A stretch of 62,889 nucleotides of DNA from Myxococcota bacterium (lineage in GTDB: Bacteria; Myxococcota_A; Polyangia; HGW-17). Position numbers and translations under genes: made by a program. The DNA is taken from the NCBI GenBank assembly GCA_018821305.1, contig JAHJMN010000101.1:1-62889 (forward strand), given 5' to 3'. Position 1 is the first letter of the stretch. Every line of letters starts with the position of its first letter. Shown here piece after piece: positions 43,528 through 51,322 of the stretch. The notes under the pieces were generated by a model, which worked only from the letters and a program-made list of their open reading frames with translations, was not told the origin of the DNA and made no database searches.

Positions 43528-45390
43528 TTATGGCAGGTCACGGGTAATAAAAACGTCTCTGAGTCCGGAATTAAAAATACCATCCCAGCTTCCCCTTGTA
43601 GACCCAGTAATAAATACATTGTCTCGTGCATCAACCACTACATCACTTAGCGAATCATGCTCAATTGTTCCGTACATCCGCTCACGGGTTATGTTTAAGT
43701 TCTGATCAAGAACCAGGCCCCAGAAGTCATTTCCTCCGAATCCCGGGAGAGAGCCGATTGATCTTCCTGATGCAAAAAGATAAATTTCACCAGTGGAAAG
43801 AGTGCGAATAACAGGTATATCATCATATCCAGATGTTCCGAATTGGTTCCCCCCAAGTATCACTCCGGTAGAATTATCAAGTTCGGCTACAAAAATATCT
43901 CCACCACCAATTATTTCTCCTACTGCTGCACCAGAAGTTGACCCAGCGACAAGTACGTTTCCATTTGCTGCCAAAGCAAGGGACCAGGCCGAATCATTGG
44001 CACCGGTAGCACCAAATTGCCTTACCCAGAGCATATTTCCCGAAGGATCAAGCTTTATTACAAAAGCGTCAGAGTAATATTGGTCTTGTGTATAGCCAGG
44101 AAATGCTCCTCCAGTTTTTCCCGCAAAATATGCATTTCCCATGGAATCAATAATTAGATCATGTACTTGTTCGCTGGAATCAGTTCCGAAGCTTTTCTGA
44201 CTTGGATAAGGGTATGCGTCTCCGCCATTTTTTGTATAAGCTCTAATATTGATATCCGTCTGAGGAAGACCAAGTGTATCTTCTTCAATTTCATAAATGA
44301 AATAAATAATATCTCCTGGTCCTGCAACAACTTTGCGGCCATAGTCATTTAAAGGATAACTGATACTTTTACACCAGATGAAATTTCCACCATTATCATA
44401 TTTTAAAAGTAGAGCATCAGTTTCTCTGGGTTCCACCAATTCGGAATAGCAGTTTTCCAGTTGTGTGTTGCCAGACACACTAAGGTAAATACTTCCGTCG
44501 GAATCGGACGAAACCGATGTTGCCTCCTGCCAACCTTGAGAGCCGATGATTTTATGCCATATCAACTCCCCTGTAGCACTTAGTTTAGTAATAAAAATAT
44601 CCGAATTCCCGATGCCACTCATACCTTCATATATACCATCGGTTTGACCTGTAATTATTATATTTCCGTCAATATCAATGGTGACACCCGCCGGAATATC
44701 ATTTTCGGAAGATCCGAACATTAAAGAGTTAAAACCGTCTGAAATCGTTGCTGTACAATCAGTTTCGCAAGATAAAGTACAGCCCCAATAATTTCCATCA
44801 AAACAACTAACTGCAAACTCCGAACCATCGCATTCTTCCCCTGTATTTAGATTTCCGTCTCCACAGTTTCCGCCGCAATTTGATGTATCAAATTGGCAAT
44901 CTGAAGCGCAGGAAAGGATTCCAGAATAGTATCCCAGATCCTCACAAGTTTCGATGACATCTCCATCACACTCCTCTCCCTCATCCTCTTGAACTATGCC
45001 GTCACCGCATCTCTCACAATCTGAAAAATCATACTCACATTGGTTATTGCACCTCAGAGTTCCTCCGTAGTAGCCTTGAAACTGGGCACAAAATGCTCCA
45101 TCCAGATCAGAGCTATCACATTCCTCCCCAAAAGATTTATGGAGTACGCCATCACCGCAACTTCCTGCTTCTTCACATGAAATTAAGTTAAGAGTACAGT
45201 TACTGTTGCAGGAAAGAGTGCCACCATAATATCCCTGACCTTCACAACCATCTGCAGGGAGTGAATCTCCATCGCAATCTTCTCCTGGATCCCTGACACC
45301 ATCACCACAGGTATTAACAGATGGCGAATCGTTATCACAGCCTACAAAAGAAAATGCTAAGATCAACGAAACAAATAATCTAACCATCAT
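43528..45390 (-). CDS. Lipoprotein with DUF4215-type Cys-rich repeats and SBBP beta-propeller
   Basis: 620 residues from the ATG at 45390 (GAGG five bases upstream); the longer frame adds a non-signal leader. Lipobox SFVGC followed by DND. Residues about 25-200 hold four or five repeats of the myxobacterial Cys-rich type: CGDG-x-x-x-x-GE-x-CDG then GYYGG-x-LSC-x-x-x-C. The remainder is a propeller of SBBP-type repeats, each with S/G-DIF-I-T/A-K/E-L, GE-W, and GNV-V-G-S-T-x-G. It is probably exposed at the cell surface. It is transcribed from a divergent side with the next propeller gene upstream (45581). Confidence 0.85.
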   Translation of the reverse strand: MMVRLFVSLILAFSFVGCDNDSPSVNTCGDGVRDPGEDCDGDSLPADGCEGQGYYGGTLSCNSNCTLNLISCEEAGSCGDGVLHKSFGEECDSSDLDGAFCAQFQGYYGGTLRCNNQCEYDFSDCERCGDGIVQEDEGEECDGDVIETCEDLGYYSGILSCASDCQFDTSNCGGNCGDGNLNTGEECDGSEFAVSCFDGNYWGCTLSCETDCTATISDGFNSLMFGSSENDIPAGVTIDIDGNIIITGQTDGIYEGMSGIGNSDIFITKLSATGELIWHKIIGSQGWQEATSVSSDSDGSIYLSVSGNTQLENCYSELVEPRETDALLLKYDNGGNFIWCKSISYPLNDYGRKVVAGPGDIIYFIYEIEEDTLGLPQTDINIRAYTKNGGDAYPYPSQKSFGTDSSEQVHDLIIDSMGNAYFAGKTGGAFPGYTQDQYYSDAFVIKLDPSGNMLWVRQFGATGANDSAWSLALAANGNVLVAGSTSGAAVGEIIGGGDIFVAELDNSTGVILGGNQFGTSGYDDIPVIRTLSTGEIYLFASGRSIGSLPGFGGNDFWGLVLDQNLNITRERMYGTIEHDSLSDVVVDARDNVFITGSTRGSWDGIFNSGLRDVFITRDLP

Positions 45391-45580
45391 TGTTGCCTCT
45401 TTTGGTTTTTCCTTAAAATAAGAATTTCTATCAAACACAATTAAAAACCCTGACTGTACCAATAGCAAGATCTACTTTTTTTTCAAGAAATATGTTTATT
45501 TTTGTATTATGTATTACAGATGAGGAATTAATAAATCTTTCTTTTTGAGGGCTATGTCCTGTATTTTGAATCGCAAAGGG

Positions 45581-46717
45581 TCAGCGGCAGATGGATTGAA
45601 GGAGACCGTTGTCAGCTCCGAAAACGATGCAACCTTCAGAGGTCATGGCGGGGGATGAATCAATGTCAGTTCCGAGGAACCGGGAGAAAAGTTTGTTGCC
45701 TGTGGCATCTACACCATAAAAGTAGTCGTCCCTGCTTCCAAAATACATGTTACCGCTTTTATCCACCAGAATATTACTGTAGTTACCATAGTTGCTGATC
45801 TTCTTCTGCCAGATGATTTTCCCGGAAAGATTGAGACGGTACAGAATGCCGCTCATATCTACAATTACCAGATGACGATCCCGGGTGATGGATGGAGGCA
45901 TTGTTGCTTTGACTTTATTGTTTGACCACAAGAGTTTTCCTGAGGAATTGAGGCAATAAAGGCCGCTGTTAGCCGCAAGATAAATATTACCTTCCTGATC
46001 AATGGGCATTGTGGCGTTCTGAACCGCACCGTTATAGTGGTAACCTTGCAGATTGTAACTCCATTTTAAGGCCCCTGCCTTTGTAAAAGCTGAAATATAC
46101 CCCCGATTATTGGCGACAAAAATCAGTTCATTTTTAGAATCCCAACTGGGGCTTGAGTTTGACCATCCTCCGGAGAGATACTGACTCCAAAGACGTGTCC
46201 CTTGCTTGTAAGCCTGAATGTAACCATTGTACTGAGCTAAAACGACTGTCCCATCGTCTAAAACCAGACTTCCTGATCTCATGGGGCCGCCAGTGTTTAC
46301 TTTCCAGTTGAGACTGCCGTTTGATTTAACCGAGTAAAACCACCCATTGTCGGAGCCAAAATAAACACTTCCGTCGTTCCCCACTGTGGGTGTGGAATCA
46401 ATGTCATTCCCCGCAAAAAATTTCCATTTCAGTTTTCCTTTTTTATCAAGACAATACAAATAACCATCCTGACTTCCGAAATAGATGAGGCCCCTTGAGT
46501 CAATTACCGGGGATGAATAAATACTTTTACGAGCTTGAAACGACCACTTTACACGATAGGAAAGAGGGCCGTTTACTTCTGAACTGCCTGTGCGATGCCA
46601 GTTTCCTCGAAAAGTAGGGACTGAATTGAAAAAGTTATAATTCCAGGTGCGGTTAACCCGGAAAGTGGTGGACTGACCATCAAAAAGTAGTGTTAAAACA
46701 GTGAGTAAATAAAACAT
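45581..46717 (-). CDS. PQQ-type beta-propeller protein, secreted
   Basis: 378 residues with a short N-terminal signal-like segment. At least seven blades have the PQQ-like pattern: SSPVIDSRGLIYFGSQDGYLYCLD, DSTPTVGNDGSVYFGSDNGW, ending in AWxxxx or KWxxx strands. There is no quinoprotein dehydrogenase catalytic domain, so it is a structural or BamB-like propeller. AAGGA precedes the ATG. A TGTCCTG remnant of the A/B element ends lies right after its stop, and a decayed element lies upstream of its start. Confidence 0.8.
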   Translation of the reverse strand: MFYLLTVLTLLFDGQSTTFRVNRTWNYNFFNSVPTFRGNWHRTGSSEVNGPLSYRVKWSFQARKSIYSSPVIDSRGLIYFGSQDGYLYCLDKKGKLKWKFFAGNDIDSTPTVGNDGSVYFGSDNGWFYSVKSNGSLNWKVNTGGPMRSGSLVLDDGTVVLAQYNGYIQAYKQGTRLWSQYLSGGWSNSSPSWDSKNELIFVANNRGYISAFTKAGALKWSYNLQGYHYNGAVQNATMPIDQEGNIYLAANSGLYCLNSSGKLLWSNNKVKATMPPSITRDRHLVIVDMSGILYRLNLSGKIIWQKKISNYGNYSNILVDKSGNMYFGSRDDYFYGVDATGNKLFSRFLGTDIDSSPAMTSEGCIVFGADNGLLQSICR

Positions 46718-46732
46718 TTATATCCTTAATAA

Positions 46733-46885
46733 GTCCGTGTCCTGTAATTCGCATCGCGAAGGATTTTATGAAAAATCCTGACTAAGACGTATTTCTGAAG
46801 GAAATTGTCAAAGTCGGCAACTGTTTTCGCAGAAAACAGCGAGAGACAGTCCGTTGCTACAGGCATAATAAATTCAAAACCAAGG
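46733..46885 (-). mobile_element. Decayed type A element
   Basis: Reverse-oriented relic. The right end appears as GTCCGTGTCCTGTAATTCGC followed by ATCGCGAAGGATTTTATG and AAAAATCC, matching hairpin 2. After an unrelated stretch, CTACAGGCATAATAAATTC and AAAACC (about 46858-46885) match the linker of type A. The hairpin 1 end is gone. It occupies the upstream side of hisS. Confidence 0.6.
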
Positions 46886-46998
46886 TTTTGACAATCATTT
46901 TCCCGCAGGAACATAAATTTATAAGGATCTTGAATCTCAGGCGCTATTGGTATAAAAGCACTCTGGCCCGTATGCAGGGGCATGGAAAGTGAGGAAAA

Positions 46999-48342
46999 AT
47001 GGCACCAAAATACTCCGCTCCCTCGGGAACAAGAGACTTTCTTCCGGATGCGCTGGCTCTGAGATATCATGTAATTGATATAATAAAAAAGGTGTATACT
47101 CTTCATGGATACCAGCCTCTGGAAACACCGGCTTTTGAAAATCTGAATGTTCTTACTGGAAAATACGGTGACGAAGGTGACAAACTGATTTTTCGTTTAC
47201 TTCACCGTGGTGAAAAACTTCAAAGAACTCTCGAAAAAGGGAATCTGACTCAGGGAGATCTGGCGGAAACTGGTCTGAGATATGATCTGACGGTACCTCT
47301 GGCTCGAGTTTACAGTGCAAACAGAGAAGTGCTCACGGGAACATTCAAGCGTTTTCAGATTCAGCCCGTCTGGAGGGCAGATCGCCCGGCGAAAGGTAGA
47401 TTCCGCGAGTTTTATCAATGCGATGTGGATATTATTGGTAGCGGACAGATTCTAGCTGAAATGGACATTTTCTGTGCCGTAACCGAAATCATGAATGAAA
47501 TCGGTATTGAAAAGTTCTGGCTCAGTGTCAATGACCGACGCATTCTTCGTGGAATGCTTGCAGGGCTGGAGATACCGGAAAATCTGCACAATCAGGTTCT
47601 TACGATCCTTGATAAACTGGACAAAATGCCCCCCGAGGCAATCCGGGATGAACTTGTTAAAATGGGTATCAGCGAAAAAGCTGTAGTAACGCTTTCGGAT
47701 CTGATTCTTAAAGTTGAAACGTCTTGTGCATCGGATCTCATCGATTATGTCAGGTCCTTCAGTCATCGTGATTATGCTGGAGGAATTGAAGATATGGAGA
47801 AGATCCTCCATTGGTCGAAGGGACTTGGAATCGACGAGAATATTAAATTCTCTCCCGTTCTTGCCCGGGGGCTCGACTATTACACCGGGCCTATTTACGA
47901 GCTTAAAATTGACGGTTATTCTTCCAGTTTCGGGGGCGGTGGGCGCTACGATGGCCTCATCGGGATCTTCTCCGGAGAAAATATTCCCGCTGTTGGATTC
48001 AGTTTTGGCCTCGAACGAATCATTGATTTCCTTACGGATCGGGGAATGCATAAAGTCAGTTCCGTTCCTGCGGTGACGCTGGGTATTTTAGATGAAAAAT
48101 ATTTTGAGTTTGGATACTCAATACTTACAGCCCTTCGATCCAATCAAATCGCTGCAGATCTCTTCCCTGAGTTCGCAAAACCTGCCAAGATTCTGAAGTG
48201 GGCCAATCGTAAACAGATTCCATTTGTACTTTTAATTGGTGAGGAAGAGTTTGTAAACCGGAAGATCTCTTTCAAAAACCTCAATACTGGTGAACAGTTA
48301 TCAATCTCACTTCCGGAACTTCTCACAAAATTCCAGAAATAA
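46999..48342 (+). CDS. hisS: Histidyl-tRNA synthetase
   Basis: 447 residues. Class II motif 1/2 region: GTRDFLPDALALR, RYDLTVPLARVY, FKRFQIQPVWRADRPAKGRFREFYQCDVD. Histidine-specific motifs: LARGLDYYTGPIYELK and GGGGRYDGLIGIF, and motif 3 AVGFSFGLERI. A C-terminal anticodon-binding domain follows. It charges tRNA-His. The QPVWRADRPAKGRFREF form is of the kind seen in eukaryote-like and some bacterial HisS rather than the E. coli type. GAGG lies four bases before the ATG. Confidence 0.95.
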   Translation: MAPKYSAPSGTRDFLPDALALRYHVIDIIKKVYTLHGYQPLETPAFENLNVLTGKYGDEGDKLIFRLLHRGEKLQRTLEKGNLTQGDLAETGLRYDLTVPLARVYSANREVLTGTFKRFQIQPVWRADRPAKGRFREFYQCDVDIIGSGQILAEMDIFCAVTEIMNEIGIEKFWLSVNDRRILRGMLAGLEIPENLHNQVLTILDKLDKMPPEAIRDELVKMGISEKAVVTLSDLILKVETSCASDLIDYVRSFSHRDYAGGIEDMEKILHWSKGLGIDENIKFSPVLARGLDYYTGPIYELKIDGYSSSFGGGGRYDGLIGIFSGENIPAVGFSFGLERIIDFLTDRGMHKVSSVPAVTLGILDEKYFEFGYSILTALRSNQIAADLFPEFAKPAKILKWANRKQIPFVLLIGEEEFVNRKISFKNLNTGEQLSISLPELLTKFQK

Positions 48343-48375
48343 TTTCAGATTAAATGCAACCGGACGAATTTGTAA

Positions 48376-48561
48376 ATGTCAAGTTTTACGGCCAAAAGAA
48401 CTTCGTCTTTTTGGCAGGCCATCTCTGCTGATGAGTCTTTAATGGATTTTTTACTTGAATTCTGTGATAATAATGATTATTTTTCACTGGTTCAAAGTTA
48501 TCGGAAGCGGGCAGCCCGTAAAGGCGTTCTAATACCCCGCACCGTAAGGAGGTTTGAATGA
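48376..48561 (+). CDS. Small hypothetical protein
   Basis: 61 residues, strongly basic C-terminus (YRKRAARKG...PRTVRRFE). No ribosome site is visible before the ATG. Its stop overlaps the next start codon (ATGA), and its last codons contain the GGAGG of that gene, so it might be a translated leader coupled to the next gene. I do not recognise it; it may be a chance frame. Confidence 0.4.
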   Translation: MSSFTAKRTSSFWQAISADESLMDFLLEFCDNNDYFSLVQSYRKRAARKGVLIPRTVRRFE

Positions 48562-49196
48562 CAAACCTTAGAAATAAATTATTTTTTCTGGGATTTATCC
48601 CTGTATTTGCATTACCAGTTGTTTTCTCATCCGTTTCCGGAAGTCATAACTCTAATGTTTACAACACTATATCCGGATTAACCCAGACTACTGACGATTC
48701 TTCTCAAACTGAAAAAATGTCCCCGGAGCAGATGCTTTCTTCTGCGGAATCAATGTCCTCTGGCTGGCCTTCTAAAGAAGCTGCTGTCCAGAAAATGTTT
48801 GAGGAAGCAACTAAAAAGAAAAACATCATGCGCATGAACTGCCTTGAACCCAAAACCAAATCCGTGAAGTTCTGGGTTGCAGAAGGTAATTCCGCATACA
48901 GGGAACTAAAGGCCCTCGATAAATCAAAAATAACGCTGAGTTATCAGAAGGTTAAAGTTATCAATACAAACATAGAAGAACAGGTTTTCGAGGCTTCCCG
49001 GTGCGTAGGCGACGAGAAATTCTCTACGGGAGAAGGTTTCGAAATGAAACTAAGCAAACCTGAATACAACATTTACGACCCGGATCAACCCAACCTTGCT
49101 GTGTTTGATCCGCTTGAGAAGCCTTCGGGTTACCTTCCGTACAATCCGGACTGGTCAGTTGAACTTACCTGGCCTAATGCTTCTCCATATAAATAG
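48558..49196 (+). CDS. Secreted protein of unknown function
   Basis: 212 residues with an N-terminal signal or anchor (FFLGFIPVFALPVVFSS), a Ser/Thr-rich linker, then a domain with two Cys (MNCLEPKTK and SRCVGDEK) and many Tyr/Trp. I do not recognise the family. GGAGG precedes the ATG. The TAG stop is formed by TA of the target duplication and the first G of mobile element A2; without the insertion the same codon position reads TAA, so the protein is unchanged. Confidence 0.72.
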   Translation: MTNLRNKLFFLGFIPVFALPVVFSSVSGSHNSNVYNTISGLTQTTDDSSQTEKMSPEQMLSSAESMSSGWPSKEAAVQKMFEEATKKKNIMRMNCLEPKTKSVKFWVAEGNSAYRELKALDKSKITLSYQKVKVINTNIEEQVFEASRCVGDEKFSTGEGFEMKLSKPEYNIYDPDQPNLAVFDPLEKPSGYLPYNPDWSVELTWPNASPYK

Positions 49197-49336
49197 TTCG
49201 TGTCCTGGAATTCGCTACGCGAAGAAATTTATTTAAATTTCTAACAGGTCACAGTAATAAATTCAACACCTTGCCCTCACTGTCCTGAGTGAAAATCAGG
49301 TGGAAACTTGAAAATTTGGTTTTTCAGGACAGTGAC
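49196..49336 (-). mobile_element. Type A paired-hairpin MITE-like element, copy A2
   Basis: 141 bp, reverse orientation. Starts GTTCGTGTCCTGGAATTCGC and ends CAGGACAGTGAC. Flanked on both sides by TAAATA (49190-49195 and 49337-49342). The mid-part keeps AAATTCAACACCTTGC. It lies between the unknown secreted protein and the outer-membrane barrel of the polysaccharide-export set. Confidence 0.9.
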
Positions 49337-49370
49337 TAAATAATATCCGTACTGGAGCTTAAACTATAAT

Positions 49371-50705
49371 ATGCCTTTCAAGCTTTTATATACACTTACT
49401 CTGACAGGGCTGATGCTGATGTTTTCAGTATCAACAGCCCGGGCCCAGCAGTCGAACATGCCCGTAGTCAAAGAAAAGGGAATTATTCAAACGAATCCCT
49501 TTGCCGTCAGGACTTCCGGCATGAGCGGTTCCATTAATCTATTTGCGGGATACGATACAAATATCAACTATGGAGCAGGGGATTCTTCCAGCATATACGA
49601 AGATTCCATAGGCGGTCTTGCATTCATGCTTGTTCCGGCCATCAGGTTTAACACATCGGGCCTTTCAAAACGTTTTACTGCAGAAGAAAAGCTCAGTTAC
49701 GGCATAGAAGCTCAACTTTTATACCGCCAGTATTACAATAATGCCACTGTAGATAACATCTTCAACGAACCCCGCTTCGGTGCAGTTTTAGCGGGCGAAC
49801 TCTACTACAATCCTTCAAGGCATTTCAAACTTCAATTGTTTGAAAAGGGTACACGTTACAGCGAGCCCCACTATCTCTTCCGGGATAATTACACCCAAAC
49901 CTGGTATCAGAACACCATGGGTCTGGGAATGCTCATCATTCCCGGCGGCGGACTGCTTGAAATCGTAGCTCGATATGAACTCAGCCTTGATATTTTCGAA
50001 GACAGCTCACTTCAGGCGGGAAACCGTATGAAAAACAGCGCTGGACTTCGTGCCCAGTACAAATTTCTGCCTTTTTCCTTTGTATGGTTGGCCGCTACGT
50101 ATGATTTCGTTACATATCTGAGTTCCAGTGGTCGTGATTCCATGCCCCTGAAACTTTATGGTGGTATTTCAACTCCCATTACTAAAAACCTTGGTCTCAC
50201 CCTTGGTGGTGGTTACGGTTGGGGTTTTTATGCATCAGGGCCATCTCCTGCAACCTGGCTTGCTCTAGCAAGCATCACCTATACGGTGGTAAACAAACTT
50301 AAATTATCTTTCAATTATGGTCACACATTTGAGGATTCCGTTCTGGGTAATTATTCCGATGAGCAGAACTTCGGTCTCACGGCATATTATCAGCACAGTC
50401 GCAATCTGCTTCTTCAGGCTTCTGCGGGCTTCCGGTATGTTAATTTCTACAATATATACTACGGAGCTGGTGGCACAGGGGACGGTATAAGAACCGACAC
50501 CATTTTCTTTACCCACCTTGATGGTAAATATAAAGTAGCCAAAAACATTGCTCTTGGTCTCAGTTACAGGTTTATGCTTGATTCAACGCCTTTCCGGCTT
50601 ACAACGGCAAACCAGACCCAGTATCCTGATCATCAATTGTCCATCGTGAACAATCCGAGCTTTGTAAAACACGAAATCTTCTTCACGGGTACATACTACT
50701 TCTGA
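49371..50705 (+). CDS. Outer-membrane beta-barrel protein of a polysaccharide-export set
   Basis: 444 residues. The signal peptide ends at ARAQ. The rest alternates hydrophobic and polar residues as in a barrel of many strands (SINLFAGYDTNINYG, EAQLLYRQYYN, RYELSLDIFED, AATYDFVTYLSS, LTLGGGYGWGFY) and ends in EIFFTGTYYF with a terminal Phe. The OPX-type export lipoprotein starts one base after its stop, and a Wzy-like gene follows. In myxobacteria short OPX proteins are paired with dedicated barrel porins. By position this is a candidate for that role. Confidence 0.78.
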   Translation: MPFKLLYTLTLTGLMLMFSVSTARAQQSNMPVVKEKGIIQTNPFAVRTSGMSGSINLFAGYDTNINYGAGDSSSIYEDSIGGLAFMLVPAIRFNTSGLSKRFTAEEKLSYGIEAQLLYRQYYNNATVDNIFNEPRFGAVLAGELYYNPSRHFKLQLFEKGTRYSEPHYLFRDNYTQTWYQNTMGLGMLIIPGGGLLEIVARYELSLDIFEDSSLQAGNRMKNSAGLRAQYKFLPFSFVWLAATYDFVTYLSSSGRDSMPLKLYGGISTPITKNLGLTLGGGYGWGFYASGPSPATWLALASITYTVVNKLKLSFNYGHTFEDSVLGNYSDEQNFGLTAYYQHSRNLLLQASAGFRYVNFYNIYYGAGGTGDGIRTDTIFFTHLDGKYKVAKNIALGLSYRFMLDSTPFRLTTANQTQYPDHQLSIVNNPSFVKHEIFFTGTYYF

Positions 50706-50706
50706 T

Positions 50707-51318
50707 ATGAAACCCAACACGATTTTCACACTCTCCACCGTGATTCTGCTGGTTAGCTTCGGCTGTACCGGACTTTTCAAAGAGAAAAAAGTAAAAGTAC
50801 CTCCCGGAAGTTATGATGTAACTCCTGCACCGCTGGTCATTGGGGCCGGGGATGTCATAGCAATAACTTCCTTTACGGAAAAGCTACCTACAGGTGAGTT
50901 TTCCGTTAACGAGCAGGGTACAATCACGTATCCTTTCGTTGGTACTATTGGCGTCATCGGTAAAAAGCCCGACGAAGTCCGGCGAACTATTATCGAAAAA
51001 CTAAAAGACGGCTTCTTCCGGAATCCCGTTATCTACGTAAGTTTTAAATTGAACAAAAGCCAGACAATAACTGTTTTTGGTTTTGTAAAAAATCCCGGTT
51101 CCTTTGTGTACGAACCCCAGATAACTATCCTCGAAATTCTTGCTAAATCCGGCGGTCTCCTTACAACGGCAGACAATGAATCCATCACGGTTATCCGTAA
51201 GCAGCTTGGTCGGAATCTACGCATAAAAGTTAGCGTGAACGATATAACTGAAGGAAAAACTCCGAACTTTAAGCTTCTGCCCGGGGATCTGATCGTCGTT
51301 CCCGAGCGGTTTTTGTAG
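50707..51318 (+). CDS. Short OPX (Wza-like) polysaccharide export lipoprotein
   Basis: 203 residues. Lipobox VSFGC (Cys20). A Poly_export domain (about 38-115: IGAGDVIAITSF, VNEQGTITYPFVGTIGV, FFRNPVIYVSF) is followed by one SLBB-type domain (about 120-190: ITVFGFVKNPGSFVYE, TILEILAKSGGL), ending LLPGDLIVVPERFL. The C-terminal amphipathic outer-membrane helix of E. coli Wza is missing, so this is the short class that needs a separate outer-membrane pore. It is almost contiguous with the barrel gene and the polymerase gene. Confidence 0.88.
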   Translation: MKPNTIFTLSTVILLVSFGCTGLFKEKKVKVPPGSYDVTPAPLVIGAGDVIAITSFTEKLPTGEFSVNEQGTITYPFVGTIGVIGKKPDEVRRTIIEKLKDGFFRNPVIYVSFKLNKSQTITVFGFVKNPGSFVYEPQITILEILAKSGGLLTTADNESITVIRKQLGRNLRIKVSVNDITEGKTPNFKLLPGDLIVVPERFL

Positions 51319-51322
51319 GATT

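Noticed and set aside
45551-45580. TGTCCTGTATTTTGAATCGC-like word after the propeller gene as a full element
   Set aside because: Only one end is recognisable and there is no partner arm or duplication; noted as a possible relic but not listed as an element.
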